Part shown: positions 10,627 through 22,810 of the stretch, in pieces
How the letters are laid out: each line of letters starts with the position of its first letter
Position numbering within the stretch: the stretch's first letter is position 1
Assembly: GCA_019095985.1 (NCBI GenBank)
Contig: CM032660.1
Location: forward strand, 44,925,427-44,989,426
Source: Streblospio benedicti
Lineage: Eukaryota; Annelida; Polychaeta; Spionida; Spionidae
Length of the DNA stretch: 64,000 bases
Direction: 5' to 3'
The notes under the pieces: generated by a model
Databases searched by the model: none
What the model saw: only the letters and a program-made list of their open reading frames with translations
Told to the model about the DNA's origin: nothing
Program-made: the position numbers and the translations under genes

Positions 10627-10974
10627 ACTACATTTGAACCAATGAGAGAGTGGCCCGTTTAAATCTATAGTTAACACGATATGGTACTATGTTTTGACCT
10701 AGTTATATTCATGCGCTATTGTTAGTGCATGAATACTTCAGTTTCGTTCGGTGTAAAAATGATTTATATTTCTAGGTTTAATGTATTATATGTGGTAATA
10801 TGTACGATATTAGTGTGATAGTAGTGTAAGATATTGCTGATGACTACACTGGACAAGCTAAGGCATATGTTTGAATAAAAACTGTATAATTGAGCGTTAA
10901 CGTAAGTTTTTATTGCAAAGTAATTAAAAGCAAAGATGGCGTACGTAGAAAGCTTTCCAAAGTGAAATATTTTT
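10627..10974. other. No recognised feature
   Basis: AT-rich intergenic sequence leading into a dispersed repeat of family R that begins near 10975. Confidence 0.4.
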
Positions 10975-11087
10975 CTTATTAATTGATTTTCGTGGATATA
11001 TTAAGCTAACCAACACAAATTAACACAGCAGATACCACATGAACCGATTTTATAAGGATCTACCGAAGCACAATTACGTCTGCACCA

Positions 11088-12537
11088 TCCCAGTAAACGC
11101 AACGTCTGGTCTTTATGACGTCTGGAATACTTCTTGGTATGGAAAACGTATGAAAGACGTTTTAGAAACGTCTTTGTCCTTGGAAGACGTCTCCCAAACG
11201 TCTTTCACACATTAGAGTGGGACCTTGTTGTTACGCGGTTCGATTGGTAGTGCACCTCGTACAGCTGTGTACACTTGTGTCCAGAGATATGACATGTTGT
11301 TAGCCTCAGTATATGTAGATCAATGTGAAACGTACTTAATCATGAAGCATGTATGTAAGTCACGTTCTGTGATCATATGGTTCAAGGTGAACATGCAGAC
11401 AAGCATGTCAGCATGTCTGGTGTCTGTGTATATAACCACCACGCACCAGTAACAATGCGTCTAGTACTATTGTCACTATGTCCGAGGTATAGAGTACACG
11501 GCAGTTTCATTATGATAGGCTGATGCAGCTATTGTCTGTTTTATATATGTATGTATGTGATTGATGTATGAATGAAGAATACAAGTGAATAATAAAGACA
11601 TTGGAAGTTAAAGGATAGGCATCACTCCGCAGTCGACACGTCAGGATCAACTCCCATGTTTAACATGGTGGCAGCGGTGTAAGTGATTACCAGCTATACA
11701 GCCGATGACCGAAGAGTAAGAGACTGAGTGTAAGAACTCGGAGTGTCAAGCGTGGAAAAGTTTTAGTTGTGAGACGTGCTGTCTTGTGTGTGCGAGTGAC
11801 CAGGAGGTTGTCCAGCGTGCGGTGAAGAAGTTGTGATGGGGGATCCAGAACCACAGAACGCGCCGGGTGAGGCCGCAGGTGTGAACCTGGGATTACTGCC
11901 AGCAATTCTTCAGCAGCTGACAAGCCAAGTCCAGTCAGCTCTGAAGCCACAAGTTGCGGGAGGGATACCACTGCCGATGCTGAAATGGAGTGAGAATAAC
12001 CCGAAACGTAACTATGAACAGTGGCGTGCAATGATATATGAGGTTCAAAATTAAGCCTGGGAGCCACCTGAAATTTGACCTGTAAAGGGGTCAAATCAGG
12101 GATCAAGGGTCAAAAAATGATAAAATTGCGTTTATCTTTTTTATTAAATCCCCACGTCTTACTGACATTTTAGTTAGTTGTTCCACACGTTTTCTGGACG
12201 TCTACGTCTGATACATACGTTTTATGAACGTCATGTGTGTGTAACACTTTTTGGGTTTTCCCACGTCTTTCAGACGTTGGCACCCGACGTAAAAAAGGGA
12301 CGTCTTCTACACGTTTTCAAAACCAAAGGGTCACGTCATCCATACGTCTTCCTTGGGTCTTTCTGACGTTTCAGTTAGGAGTTCCGCACGTTTGCTAGAC
12401 GTCCACGTCTGAAAAATACGTTTTATGAACGTCATGTGTAACACGTTTTGGTTTTCCACACGTATTTCCGACGTTGGTAAACGACGTAGAAATGCACGTC
12501 TTCTGGACGTATTCCAGACCAAAATGGTTTACTGGGA
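11088..12537. mobile_element. ACGTCT-rich TIR element
   Basis: Perfect 11-bp inverted ends TCCCAGTAAAC (11088-11098) and GTTTACTGGGA (12527-12537) bound subterminal zones packed with 'acgtct', 'agacgt' and 'aaacgt' words (11100-11215 and 12160-12520). The centre is occupied by LTR-retroelement sequence. It interrupts repeat R, which proves insertion. A clear target-site duplication was not seen and the superfamily is unassigned. Confidence 0.75.
11225..12054 (+). mobile_element. LTR-retrotransposon fossil: LTR, primer site, start of gag
   Basis: An LTR-like segment of about 440 bp (start near 11225 uncertain; end ...taaca at 11665) is followed at once by 'tggtggcagcgg', the type of primer-binding site seen after the LTR in Gypsy-like elements. 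A leader and a short gag-like frame follow (11836-12054, 'PMLKWSENNPKRNYEQWRAM'). No protease, polymerase or second LTR is present, so this is a broken 5' fragment carried inside the ACGTCT-rich element. Age cannot be estimated from one LTR. Confidence 0.6.
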
Positions 12538-12915
12538 TGTATCATGCAACATTTATGCTGAAATGTGCCAAGTCGAGACCACGTTTTTCTGATGTTTCTG
12601 CACAAGACAAATGTATTGGATCTTATTGAATGTGACCATTATAATATAGATTTTTATTTTATTCATGTTGTTTTTGATTACCTGATACTATGTTATTTGA
12701 AGGCACTGTAAATTTTAAAGCACTAGATCTCTGGTGATTTAAAAGACTGTTTGTTTTTAATAAAGACTTTATTTGGAGATTGTGTGCGCACACCGTCAGC
12801 ATATTACGTAGGCCGTCAACTGGTTGAAGTAGAAGTATGGTATGGCGGTGACAGAAAAACATCTTGCAAAATAACAACTCTGACATTTCGAACCGATGGT
12901 GGAATTAAAGTGGAA

Positions 12916-13096
12916 AATCCACGTAGAAAGGACTAGTAAAATACCCCCCCCCGCATCGCATAGCCATGTAGAAAGGACCCAGAAACCACCATATTTCCAC
13001 CACCAATTCACGTGTAAAAATGTTGCTGGGCTCTCCACCCCTTTTCCCACCAAATATCCACGTGGATAACATAAGAGCTTCGTTTCTACGTGGATT
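12916..13096. repeat. Short inverted-repeat element with CACGTAGAAA words
   Basis: AATCCACGTAGAAA (12916-12929) is inverted at 13083-13096. Between them lie related words (ccatgtagaaaggac, cacgtgtaaa, ccacgtggataa). Looks like a roughly 180-bp foldback MITE. Confidence 0.55.
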
Positions 13097-13615
13097 CAAC
13101 CATAAATTGCCCACTGGGCTGTTAAGGGGGTGGGGGTGTCATCAATTTTTATCACATGAAATTGAGGGGTTTAGATCTACGAATCTTTTCACCGAGATTC
13201 GACTATTCGCATTAGATCTAATTTTTTCACAGCATTTTTGGAAAATCCTCCTAGTCCTACCCCACCCGTCATAAATACTGAATGGTCGTTTACAATGTGT
13301 AAATTGGTTTGTAACATTCCTAACCGAATAACTGATATCATATATGTATGTCTACATTTCTTATATATGCATGGGGACTATGTCATAATTTTTAGGCTAA
13401 TAATAATATAGCCTAGCTTAGATCTACCTGCTAAGAGTAACAATATTGCACACTGCATTTCGCAATTGTATACACTTCATATATTAGAGCTCCTTTAAAA
13501 AGAAACACTGTACATGACAAACAAATATACTCAAAGTCTACGACATTACATTTAGAAAGAAATAAAAAATTCACAAAATTTATCCGTGTATCCTCTATCT
13601 GCATTAGTTATAGGG
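13097..13615. other. No recognised feature
   Basis: AT-rich intergenic sequence. No exon, RNA gene or clear repeat boundary was seen. Confidence 0.4.
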
Positions 13616-14233
13616 ACCGGCTATGATTACACAGCGCATGCGCATTGAGCTTGTGTAAACATAGCCGGTACAGTGAGGTAAAGCTACAATTACACAGGCT
13701 ATAATTACACAGGTTCACTGCGCATGCGCAATTTATTTATGTTTATTTTTTGTGGATGATCATAGCAAATCATTCAACATTATATTCAGCTTAAAAAATC
13801 ATTACCGTCATTTTTAGCTTAAATAAACTCGTTTACCTAAAAGAAAAAAATGTGAGATCATCTATATTTATCAGCACATTCAAATAACATAAACTGCGCA
13901 TGCGCACTTACACTGTGTAAATATAGGCACAGTGGCTATGATTACACATTTTGTGTAATCATAGCCACTACGTACTGGTGACCCAGAAAAACGCATGCGC
14001 AATTTATTTATGTTTATTTTTTGTGGATGATCATAGCAAATCATTCAACATTATATTCAGCTTAAAAAATCATTACCGTCATTTTTAGCTTAAATAAACT
14101 CGTTTACCTAAAAAAAAAAATGTGAGATCATCTATATTTATCAGCACATTCAAATAACATAAACTGCGCATGCTGTGTAAATATAGGCACAGTGGCTATG
14201 ATTACACATTTTGTGTAATCATAGCCACTACGT
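13616..14233. mobile_element. GGCTATGATTACACA inverted-repeat element with internal tandem duplication
   Basis: Ends read 'ggctatgattacaca' near 13619 and its complement 'tgtgtaatcatagcc' at the right edge. Inside, 13721-13973 and 13992-14233 are near-identical direct copies; the second lacks about 10 bp. A perfect palindrome occurs in each copy (GTGGCTATGATTACACA, TTT, then its complement; first at 13932-13968). GCGCATGCGC-type sites recur at about 13637, 13721, 13896, 13992 and (partial) 14166. Confidence 0.7.
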
Positions 14234-14559
14234 TAGTTATATCCCAGTTAGCACACACTAGCACAGCCGTAGAGATACACGTGTAGTACTGCTACTAATA
14301 CTGTAATAGGTACACGTGTATTTTCGGGGATAACTTTAGAATTGGGGTTCCACGGATATATATGCACATTACACGTGTAGACTCTATAGCACCTATTTAT
14401 CCCTCATCAGGGTAGATGCTGTTTGGGTTATCACACGTATCTCCCGTATTATATCTCCTATACTGGTGATATTGTAATTCACATTTGTGTAGATTGTGTG
14501 CATTTAGAGTTGAAATCAAATATAACAGATTTTGTCTCAAATGGTGTATCAATAAAAAA

Positions 14560-14660
14560 GAGAATTACAGTACAACCTCCAAAATCTCCTACGGCTCTGA
14601 ACCAATCAGAATCGCCAATCAGAATTACAGTACAACCTCCAATTAATACCACCTCTATTA
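14560..14660. mobile_element. Pogo/Tigger-like terminal sequences
   Basis: 'ttacagtacaacctccaa' occurs twice (about 14565 and 14625), and a related 'tacagtacagcctccaatt' occurs near 15440. The TACAGTA(C/G)AACCTC start is characteristic of pogo/Tigger-type Tc1-mariner termini. No transposase remains. Confidence 0.45.
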
Positions 14661-15025
14661 ATGTGAAAGGTCTCGGTTTCAATCCTCGACATCTCCACCA
14701 GTCTGTCATGAGTGGTTTATACTCAGACATAAAGAAGTAGAAACACCGTGTATATGGTTTCGATTATATTTATTAACTGATTGCTACTGATTGCTACATT
14801 CATTCTCACACATCTATATTCCGTCTCCTTTAGACTAACCTTGCTAACGGCTTCTGATTGTGATAAGCCGTGCGGATATGAATAGACTTATAGACTGATT
14901 ACTTATAGGCTTTATCATTCATGTCACTCTATAATTTATAACCACTTTACACAGTCCTAAATCTTCATGATTCTAAAACTCTGCATACAGACCACCTCTC
15001 TATGGAAACCTTCGAGCACTGGGCC

Positions 15026-15303
15026 CAAAGGTGGGGGGGGGTTATAAGGGTTGCCAGTCTCCCATCTCCCAAATTTTTTTGCCTCATTCTCCCACTTCCC
15101 ATTGCCTTTCTCCCACCTCCCACTTAAAAAGGGTCTGCGAAAAAAAATATGTACAAAAATCTCAGTCTCCCACCTCCCACTTTGGGCCACTTTGCTTGGC
15201 TATCTCCCACTTTGGCTGCCTATTCTCCCACCTCCCACATTTTTTCACACCAATCTCCCCCCCCCCAAAGTCTTATAACCCCCCCCCCCTCCCCCCAAAG
15301 GTG
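15026..15303. mobile_element. C-rich foldback MITE
   Basis: Inverted ends (caaaggtggggggg...ttataagg at the left; cttataacccccc...ccccccaaagg at the right) enclose reiterated 'ctcccacctcccac'. Long C and G homopolymers may be inaccurately assembled. Confidence 0.55.
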
Positions 15304-15495
15304 CACCTAAAACAGAGGCTCTGCTGCATTGAAGATTTTACTTGCAGTACTGATATTTTTACACGAATGAATGGAGAATTCTCTTTTGTAGTATAAAATA
15401 TCGTCTAATGGGCAATTAATAATCACACACGTAATTACATGTACAGTACAGCCTCCAATTAAGACCAACTCGCCGACTGTGCAATCAGGACAGTT

Positions 15496-15710
15496 CCAAA
15501 TCGGAAATCTTCACGTCAAGTGTTCAACTTCAGAAAGGCAAAATGGGAAGACATTAAAGCTGATCTTTAAGACTTTAAGAGTTGTTTCTTGCCCAGTGTG
15601 ATGCTCGCTCAGTGGAAGATAACTGGAATGAGTTCAGGAAAGCTCTCTTGAGCGCAATGAATACACATATCCCTTCCAGAACTGTTAAATCACCAATATT
15701 ACATTTGTAA
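15496..15710 (+). pseudogene. LINE fragment (endonuclease/RT linker)
   Basis: Two overlapping frames read 'VFNFRKAKWEDIKADL' and then 'SVEDNWNEFRKALLSAMN' with 'THIPSRTVKS', the linker between endonuclease and reverse transcriptase in many Jockey/CR1-type LINEs. An in-frame stop follows KADL and a frameshift separates the two parts, so the scrap is dead. No adjoining RT is present. Confidence 0.65.
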
Positions 15711-16744
15711 CATATTTTTGAAACCATTTAATTTTTAACCGAGTATTCATAAGTTTAATTTTAGTATGCTGTAGTGTGTTATATAAGGGATTGGCAATGC
15801 CAACAGTTTGGCTCTATAGATCTATATGGCAGTACTGTAAAGAACAACTGTACTATGTTATCAAGTACAAAGAAACTGATCAATATATAGATTTAGATTT
15901 ACTTACGGTGTATGTCACAGTTACGTACATCACCCACATACTACATATAATATTCTGTATATACACAAGTCACACTGACACAGGCACAATTATTAGGTAT
16001 GGTAATTATAATTATAAAGTAAATATTTTCTCCTGTGTCTGCAAGCACTGGCTAATTCATTTCTTACATTAAGGGTCGCTAAATGAGGTTTACATATAAT
16101 AATATATTTTTCCCTAAGACACAAATTACATGATTTTGCAGACGGTGCATATGGGCTACCTTTTGCTAACACCCTCCATTTTATATGAGATTCCTTGGTC
16201 TTTGAGTGTCCAGACATATTTACTGAGTGTTGTGCTGTGTCTTTTATTTTGTTGTCTGAAGGAGTAAGTATGAGCGTTATATCTGGTTTTAAATAGATAA
16301 TTTCTATGGACACTAAGTCTGAAATATTCATACAATTGTGTCAGGCTTGCTGTAATAGGTTACATGGTCTTACATGACGATCCTGCCCCCTTTATGCTTA
16401 CAACCTGCCCACAATGGAATTTCAAAAATCAACAGTTTACTTACTACCTGACCACAAAGCTTCCACAAAATAATACCTTTATTAAGCCAGTCAGAGATAA
16501 TTGACAAATGTTTTCAACTGAATTATTGAAAATACTAAATATTACAGCATTACAACACAAAATTTGTTGTTATACATGTATATATTGGCAGGAATTTCAA
16601 TAAATATTTCTGAAGTGAGGCGTTCATCTTGGTTTGTGAGGTCAGGTGGTAAACTTACCACCTGACCATGCTTTAGATCAGTGTTTAATGTGAATAAATG
16701 TAAATAAATGTAAATGTCTGGTTTATAGTCTTGATCCAAGTTTT

Positions 16745-17041
16745 GATCTCACGACTTTACAATTTACACCAGGTCATTGGCACATTCAATGATCAGCAAT
16801 TGATCATTTCTCATATGCTTGCATGGCAGCACATTCAGCACACAATGCTAATCACTCACATAATCACTCACTCACTCTTTCAACCCAATGACCTGTACCT
16901 AATTAACGTGTAGGTGCCACGGAGCAGTGTGCAACTGTTTAGGGATGAGTTTGCTAAACACCCACCACTAGACCCGACTGGGAATCGAACCCACGACCTT
17001 CTGGTCACGAGTCCAACTCCCTAACCACTCAGCTACGGAAG
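16745..17041 (-). mobile_element. tRNA-derived SINE, family A
   Basis: Read on the minus strand, a tRNA-like head near 17030 has an A-box-like 'agctgagtggttagg' and a B box 'gggttcgattccc', followed by a roughly 220-bp body ('cacactgctccgtggcacc', 'aattaggtacaggtcattgg'). Closely related copies lie at 41082-41345 (plus) and 53895-54190 (minus). It is not a functional tRNA gene, because no matching 3' acceptor half follows. Confidence 0.8.
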
Positions 17042-17640
17042 TGTGATATACAATAAATCACCAAACAGTTTGTTTCTTCATCATTATATGAACTAATTTA
17101 GAAATATATGATGGTAACCTTGCTGCGTTTTTCATAGCTGTAGTCATATAATAGTGTTCATTTTATTGGTTAAGACCATAGTGAATTCCATAGTACAGAC
17201 AATTGAAATCATTCACATTAAAGAATGCTATTTTTTCTTTAAAATTGTATATAATAGAATTCATGGAGTTGTATAATAAGCATAAAATAGAGTAAAAACT
17301 TTCACAGTAATAACTGTATTACCAGTCAACACTTATCAACACCAAGCAGCAATTCGTAGTGGCTATCTTTGAGTGAGTCCCGCAATGCTATCATGCACCA
17401 TTGGAAAGCTGAGATTCCGAGCTTTCTGATGGTATATAAAATCTTTGGTGCCCTCTGATGGTACCAAATCTAAAAAATCCGGCCATTGGCCCATGCACTA
17501 AATGGTGTGATAGTTTATCCTGGTTCTGTCTGATAGTAGGAGATAGAATAATATATAATGGGACCATGGGGGGAGGCATGGAAAAAACATACAATGTGGC
17601 AGGGGGGGGCGCATGAAAAAATACGGACATGGCGATAGGG

Positions 17641-18276
17641 CAGGGCTCTACATTAACTTTGGAGAGAGGTTGCCCACAGGACAAATAATTTTGGTTGTCC
17701 TAACTTACCATGAGGTTGTCCTTGTTTTTGCGCTCAGTTTTATGCTATACAGATATGAGCGTCTTGGATTATACACCTTATTTTATTATGACATCAATCA
17801 TAATGTTAAGAAAAAACAAACAAAATTATTTGTACACATAATGTATCTTTTCTCGAGAACAAATTTTATACAAAAATAAAAAATTGCATCGCATTCATTA
17901 AATATGCATTTTTTTATATCCTCATGTCTATTGTACGGTTCAAAATTTTGTCATCTCAAAAGCTCAAGTAATGTAATATTTTTACAAAATTTATTTTAGA
18001 AACTCCTCCAACCCTAAAAAAAGCCCTATAATATTTGTAGGAGTGTTGAACGTTTTGAAACTACGCAGAATGTCACAGATAATTTTGGAAAGATATGGAA
18101 ATGCAAATGTTACTTGATGTGTTGGGGAATGAAAAAAATTCTTGATCCAATTTAGGCGACACAGGGTTTTGAAATTGGTTCTCCCACAGGACAACCACCC
18201 TCCAGCTTTTGGTTGTCCTGATTTTATAAAAAATGGTTGTCCAAGACAACGGGACAATCCTTAACGTAGACCCCTG
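17641..18276. mobile_element. hAT-type MITE
   Basis: Inverted ends CAGGGCTCTACATTAAC (17641) and CTTAACGTAGACCCCTG (ending 18276) show the CAGGG-type terminus of hAT elements. Inner inverted blocks 'ccacaggacaa' and 'ggttgtcct' are also mirrored. The flanks share TAGGG-like sequence, an imperfect target duplication. No transposase remains. Confidence 0.7.
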
Positions 18277-19515
18277 CTTAGGGGGGCATGATAAAAAATT
18301 GTCAAGAAAACTATTTCTCTTCACGCCACCCCCCCCCCCTCTGTAGTTAATGACCACTCGCTAACTTTCACCTCTGTAAACACCTTCAGATCTTCCCATG
18401 TATTCCAAATAATCTGAAACCATGCAAGTTAAATACAAGTAAAAAAAACTTGTTTTAACTGTCACCATTGGAAACCCCTTCAGATCTTCCCATGAAAAAC
18501 TAAATAACAACAAATACAATGACGAGTAAAATTACTTTATTTACATTTAACACCGTAATTAAAAAGAAAAAAATTGGTTGATGATGATATACATAATATA
18601 CAAGTATAACCTAATTAAGAAAACTCAAAAGCTCGAGCCAAATTCAAACATACCAACCACAAAACAAGAGAGAAAAAATCTTAGCATTAGAAAAATAAAA
18701 AATATTCTTTGATTGTTGTGAAGTTATATAACTAGTCAAATTTATTTATAGCAATTAATCTGTCAATAAGATTATTTAAAATGTACATCATAACTTTCTC
18801 ATGAGTCATAACATGGATACACACTTATAATACATGTGAAGACATTGGTTAACAGACCTACGAACATCTCCCTTCCAAATGATCAAAACAATACTGAAGA
18901 TAAGCTAATTTCATAAGTGATAACCAGCTTAAGTAGTCATAAGACAAATGCACGTTTAATGTTTTCATGGATTTAGGACATCATAGTCTGATGACTCCAT
19001 ATCAAATGTTCAATACTTGTCTTAATTAATTTTATCAGGTACATGTGCTTGTCGTATGACGTATGACGTATATTGGCTAAAATAAAATTTGTGGCTGTTA
19101 TGATTTTATTGGTAAGGATTTAAACAGTTACCCTGTCAAAGCAACTGTCACACTGTGTCAGAAATATAAATATTATGATTTATGAGTTTGATGATCTTAT
19201 AGCAACATAAAAACATTACACAGACATTCTTTTTTATGTAAAAAGCTTTCACGTGGATATACCAGCAAATAACGCAAATGTCGATTTTAAAACTCGTGTC
19301 GGAATGCTGGGGTGAGCATCTAGTAATTATCACATTAATCGAAGCATAGATGAGTAATGATCAATATGCAAATAATGACTTACTAAGTATATCCTAACTC
19401 AAAATAAAAAAGTAAAAATTGAACACACAACAATTTGATTTGAATGTTTTTTGAAAAGGCACACATTTTCTCCTTGAATGACTAAATCAATGAAAAAAGC
19501 CAACATCAATTTTAT
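18277..19515. other. No recognised gene
   Basis: AT-rich intergenic DNA with poly-C/poly-G runs at the left edge. I see neither exons nor a repeat shared with the rest of the window. Confidence 0.4.
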
Positions 19516-19713
19516 AACAAGTAGTCATCAGAACGCAAAAAATCTCTCCCTCCTAGATCAGCCCATTTTAGGTCAATCAATTTTAAAATTAGTAATTCAA
19601 ATACATACATGCAAAAAGAATATTGTAAAAAGGCAACACATCTAATCAGAATGAAGATAAAAACACATCGTAACTTTATCAAAAGTGGGCTAAAGAAGTA
19701 CACCAAAATCTAA

Positions 19714-20257
19714 GGGAGCGTTCACAATTGACGTCCACCCTGAAGTTGACAGGGCGAGGGGGGGGGGGCGTCATTAAAAGTTGCCGAAAATTGACGGTGG
19801 GAGGGGGGGGCACCTGAGTGCCCCTAATGACGTGGAAGGAGGGGGTTGGCAAGGAGACACCAACTTTGTACATTGAAGTAACCTCAATTTGTATCTTAAC
19901 TTCTGTAGTAAAGTTACCATTGTGATACATAAATCAAAGGCAATATAGCTTGAATCGGTGATTTAAGCCAGTTTGGTCATCTTAGTTACCACAGATATGA
20001 AAGAAACTTTGTGGCTCATAATGGCTCACATATATAAATTTTCATTGAAAACAAAGTAGCAAAATATTCCTAAAGTAATGAAGAACTCAACTGTTTCTTA
20101 TGTGATTTGTTGACCTATTTCAAACACCATGTGCTTTTTAATGATTCGGTGTAATAATATCATAATGGACAAAAATAAAAACAATTCAAACATTATATCA
20201 GCGAGGGGGGGGTCAGAAAATGCCAAAATGTGGTTGACGTCAATTGTGAACGCTCTC
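19714..20257. mobile_element. PIF/Harbinger-like MITE, TAA target duplication
   Basis: Near-perfect inverted ends (GGGAGCGTTCACAATTGACG at the left, its complement ending GAACGCTCTC at the right) are flanked by TAA on both sides (19711-19713 and 20258-20260), as expected for PIF/Harbinger-type insertion. It interrupts the P1 core word 'accaaaatctaatc'. Confidence 0.8.
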
Positions 20258-20995
20258 TAATCTACTCTGGAGAGTAGTACAATGAAGCTAAATATGAAGT
20301 TTGGTGATAATAGGTCAAATACTTCTCCCTGTAGAGTGGTAACAAGGTATTAACACATATCGCTCATAAGTTCATCAAAAGTAAGCCAAAGAACACCAAC
20401 ATCAATTCAGCTGTGGAGACTAGTATAGTATAGTGGTAACAATTGTTTTATTCGAATATTTCATAAATTTTTCAAAAGTAGGCCAAGTATTCATATATCA
20501 ACTCACGTGTGGAGAGTAGCACAATGAAGCTAATATGAAATTTGATGATAATAGGTGAAATACTTCTCCCTGTAGAGTGTTAACAAGCCAAAGTACTCAA
20601 ACATCAAATCACGTGAGGAGAGTAATGTAGTCACACCAAATGTCAAGTTTTGATGATAATAGGACATAAACTGTTCCCAGGAGACAGATAAACATAAGTT
20701 CGTAATAATTTGTTTTTAAAAACACATTGTAATTTCATCAAAAGTAGGCCAAAGCACAAAAAAATCTGAACAGATCTGGAGAGTAGTAAAATGAAACTAA
20801 ATATGAAGTTTGGTCCAATACTTCTCCCTGTAGAGTGAAAACAAGGGTTATTATGTACACTCATAAGTTTGTCAAAAATAGGCCGAAGTACAAACATTTT
20901 TTTTTGATACTTTTTTCCTCAAACAAGACATATTGAATTTGCAAAGCAATTGCTCAAGCAGTGTTCGAGTTATGAGCCTGTTAATTTCGAACAGT

Positions 20996-21065
20996 CATAC
21001 ATACATACATACATACATACATACATACATACATACATACATACATACATACATACATACATACA
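20996..21065 (+). repeat. (ATAC)n microsatellite
   Basis: About 17 uninterrupted ATAC units within the tail zone of pearl-like copy b, where other copies carry GACG units. Confidence 0.95.
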
Positions 21066-21145
21066 GACGGACAGTAGCAAAGCTACTCCCTCCGGAACGG
21101 GGGAGATTTAAAGTTTCAAGTATGGAAATCATATGACTTTTGTTC

Positions 21146-21269
21146 TTATTTAGCAAACATGGCGACGTCCTGTGGTTTCTTCACCCACACACCTAACTTG
21201 TATTCTTCAAGATGCTTAAACAAAAGGCTCTTTACAGACTTGTATGACGCATTACATTCCTTTGCAGCT
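21146..21269 (-). CDS. ADAD1-like terminal exon with stop
   Basis: A strong acceptor (pyrimidine-rich TTTTGTAG) precedes 41 codons: 'AAKECNASYKSVKSLLF', 'LEEYKLGVWVKKPQD', and TAA at 21146-21148. This corresponds to the last helix and the 'G.W..KP' C-terminus of ADAR/ADAD proteins. The first base completes an Arg codon from the previous exon. No AATAAA was seen immediately downstream. Confidence 0.9.
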
Positions 21270-21346
21270 CTACAAAAGAAAAAGAATGTTGTTATATTAC
21301 AAGTTAAACTATGAACACTATTGTGCGGACACCATTTTTATTCCAA

Positions 21347-21480
21347 TACCAGGGCTGCCAACCCCCTCTCGTGGATATCAGTATTCCCGGCTTCTCAAAT
21401 CTGTATTTTAGACGCCCAGATTAGTATTCCGAGGGCAAAATTCATCATTTCCCCATTTTGTGTATTATAGCAGGGAATAA
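21347..21480 (+). mobile_element. hAT-like end, CAGGGCTGCCAACCCC family
   Basis: The start 'cagggctgccaacccc' and following 'gtattcc' and 'tctgtatttta' words match the complete element at 45702-46075. No right end was found, so this is a fragment. It lies in the last intron of the deaminase gene. Confidence 0.5.
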
Positions 21481-22810
21481 GGTACAATTTAAGGTAGAAA
21501 ACATTGACTTGATCAATTTTAATGTATAAAGTGTAATTCAACTTCATTTAAGTCCCATTGGGATTCAGCCAGGAGCCTGGAGTGGGTGGCGGTGCGAAAC
21601 CGGGCGCATAAAGCTCCCCCAAACATGCCAGAATATACCTGTGTGTAATACCCCTATTTCATGCTTTTTCAAATAGATCAAAATTGTAGCAATACAGCTT
21701 AACATCGATTTTACGCGGACATTGGGGTCCATACTTCGAGAACCGCGTTAACCCCGAAAGCGCGTTATGTGCTGCCCTGCCATTGGTCGAGATCGCGTGG
21801 TGTTATTGGACCTAAACACGGAAATGATTGCATATGCGCGCAGCAAGTTTCCTTGTGCGCCATTATGGCTGCTTCGAAGGTAAACAACTTGCATAAAGGG
21901 TATTTTTGACAATATTTTCATATATAAGGATATACACGTATAAGAATATAAAATAAATGGGGTCCACAGTCAATATGCATTACATAGAAATTCGCGCAAA
22001 ATCGAGGCGTGTTATATCGAGGTTTAGCTGTATATTATTTCATAGTCGTTTACTTGTGTATGAGGCTAAAGATAGAGATACAAATATTGATCTCTGCCAT
22101 TTACATTTTTTTTTCTCATTTTTTATCATTTATTTATCATCTTTACACAATATGGAAGTTTAATTGAATAATGGAATTACAAAGTTTCTACTTTAAATTT
22201 TAAATAAATTTTTTAATATCAAATATTTTCAACAATTGTCTGAAATAAACCACATTTAAATAATTTATGATCCTTATTTTCCAGTAAATACCTATAGTAA
22301 ATTAGATTGTCCTTCACACCTGAGAAGATATTCACATTATTGTATCCAATACGTAGCAGACTTCTAAACTTTAACCCTCTTATTGCCACTGTCGCAATAT
22401 TGCGACACACGTTTTATTACCCCCCCAGTGCCGTGGGCGCAATATAGCGACCACAAAACTTAAAAAATTTAAGTGATTTCCTGTCAAAATACTGGGTAGT
22501 TAAGTTTCAAATTCATGTTTTTCACAACAGCAAATGTCTGAACTCTACATTTCCATGTTGATTTCCCGAGAAATAACGAGAATTATGATAATATTTCTAC
22601 TTTATTTGTAAGCATGTATATTTGCCGATATACCACGCACTTTCCATTACAAATATGAAGCCTCAAATACTCTTATTTTCGTAGGCAAAACCATGGCTTG
22701 TCATACATTGCTGAAATCCTTGAGAAACCAGCTTTGCATCGGCACCGAAAATAAATCTGAAACTAGACTTTCAAACTCGTATAACCACAACTAATTTTGA
22801 TTACATGAAC

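Larger units (their letters stand above)
10975..12935 (+). repeat. Dispersed repeat R, copy split by a nested TIR element
   Basis: The left part (10975-11087: 'ttgattttcgtggatat', 'aaccgattttataaggat', 'ttacgtctgca') and right part (12538-12935: 'tgctgaaatgtgccaagtc', 'catttcgaaccgat') line up, in order, with the uninterrupted copies at 45107-45540 and, inverted, 25355-26160. The break falls exactly where the ACGTCT-rich element 11088-12537 begins and ends. Confidence 0.75.
19516..21113 (+). mobile_element. Pearl-like element P1, copy b (complete, with nested MITE)
   Basis: Head 'aacaagtagtcatcag' with 'aaatctctccc', tandem cores opening 'aaaagtaggccaaag', an (ATAC)n microsatellite at about 20996-21065, then 'gcaaagctactccctccgg' and the tail 'gggggagatttaa', which mirrors the head. 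A 544-bp MITE (19714-20257) splits one core unit. It ends about 30 bp beyond the 3' end of the deaminase gene. Confidence 0.8.

Noticed and set aside
15031-15396. 121-codon Pro/Ser-rich frame
   Set aside because: Translation of 'ctcccacctcccac' repeats in a foldback MITE with long C runs.
20940-21136. Frame with repeated THTY residues
   Set aside because: Translation of the (ATAC)n microsatellite.
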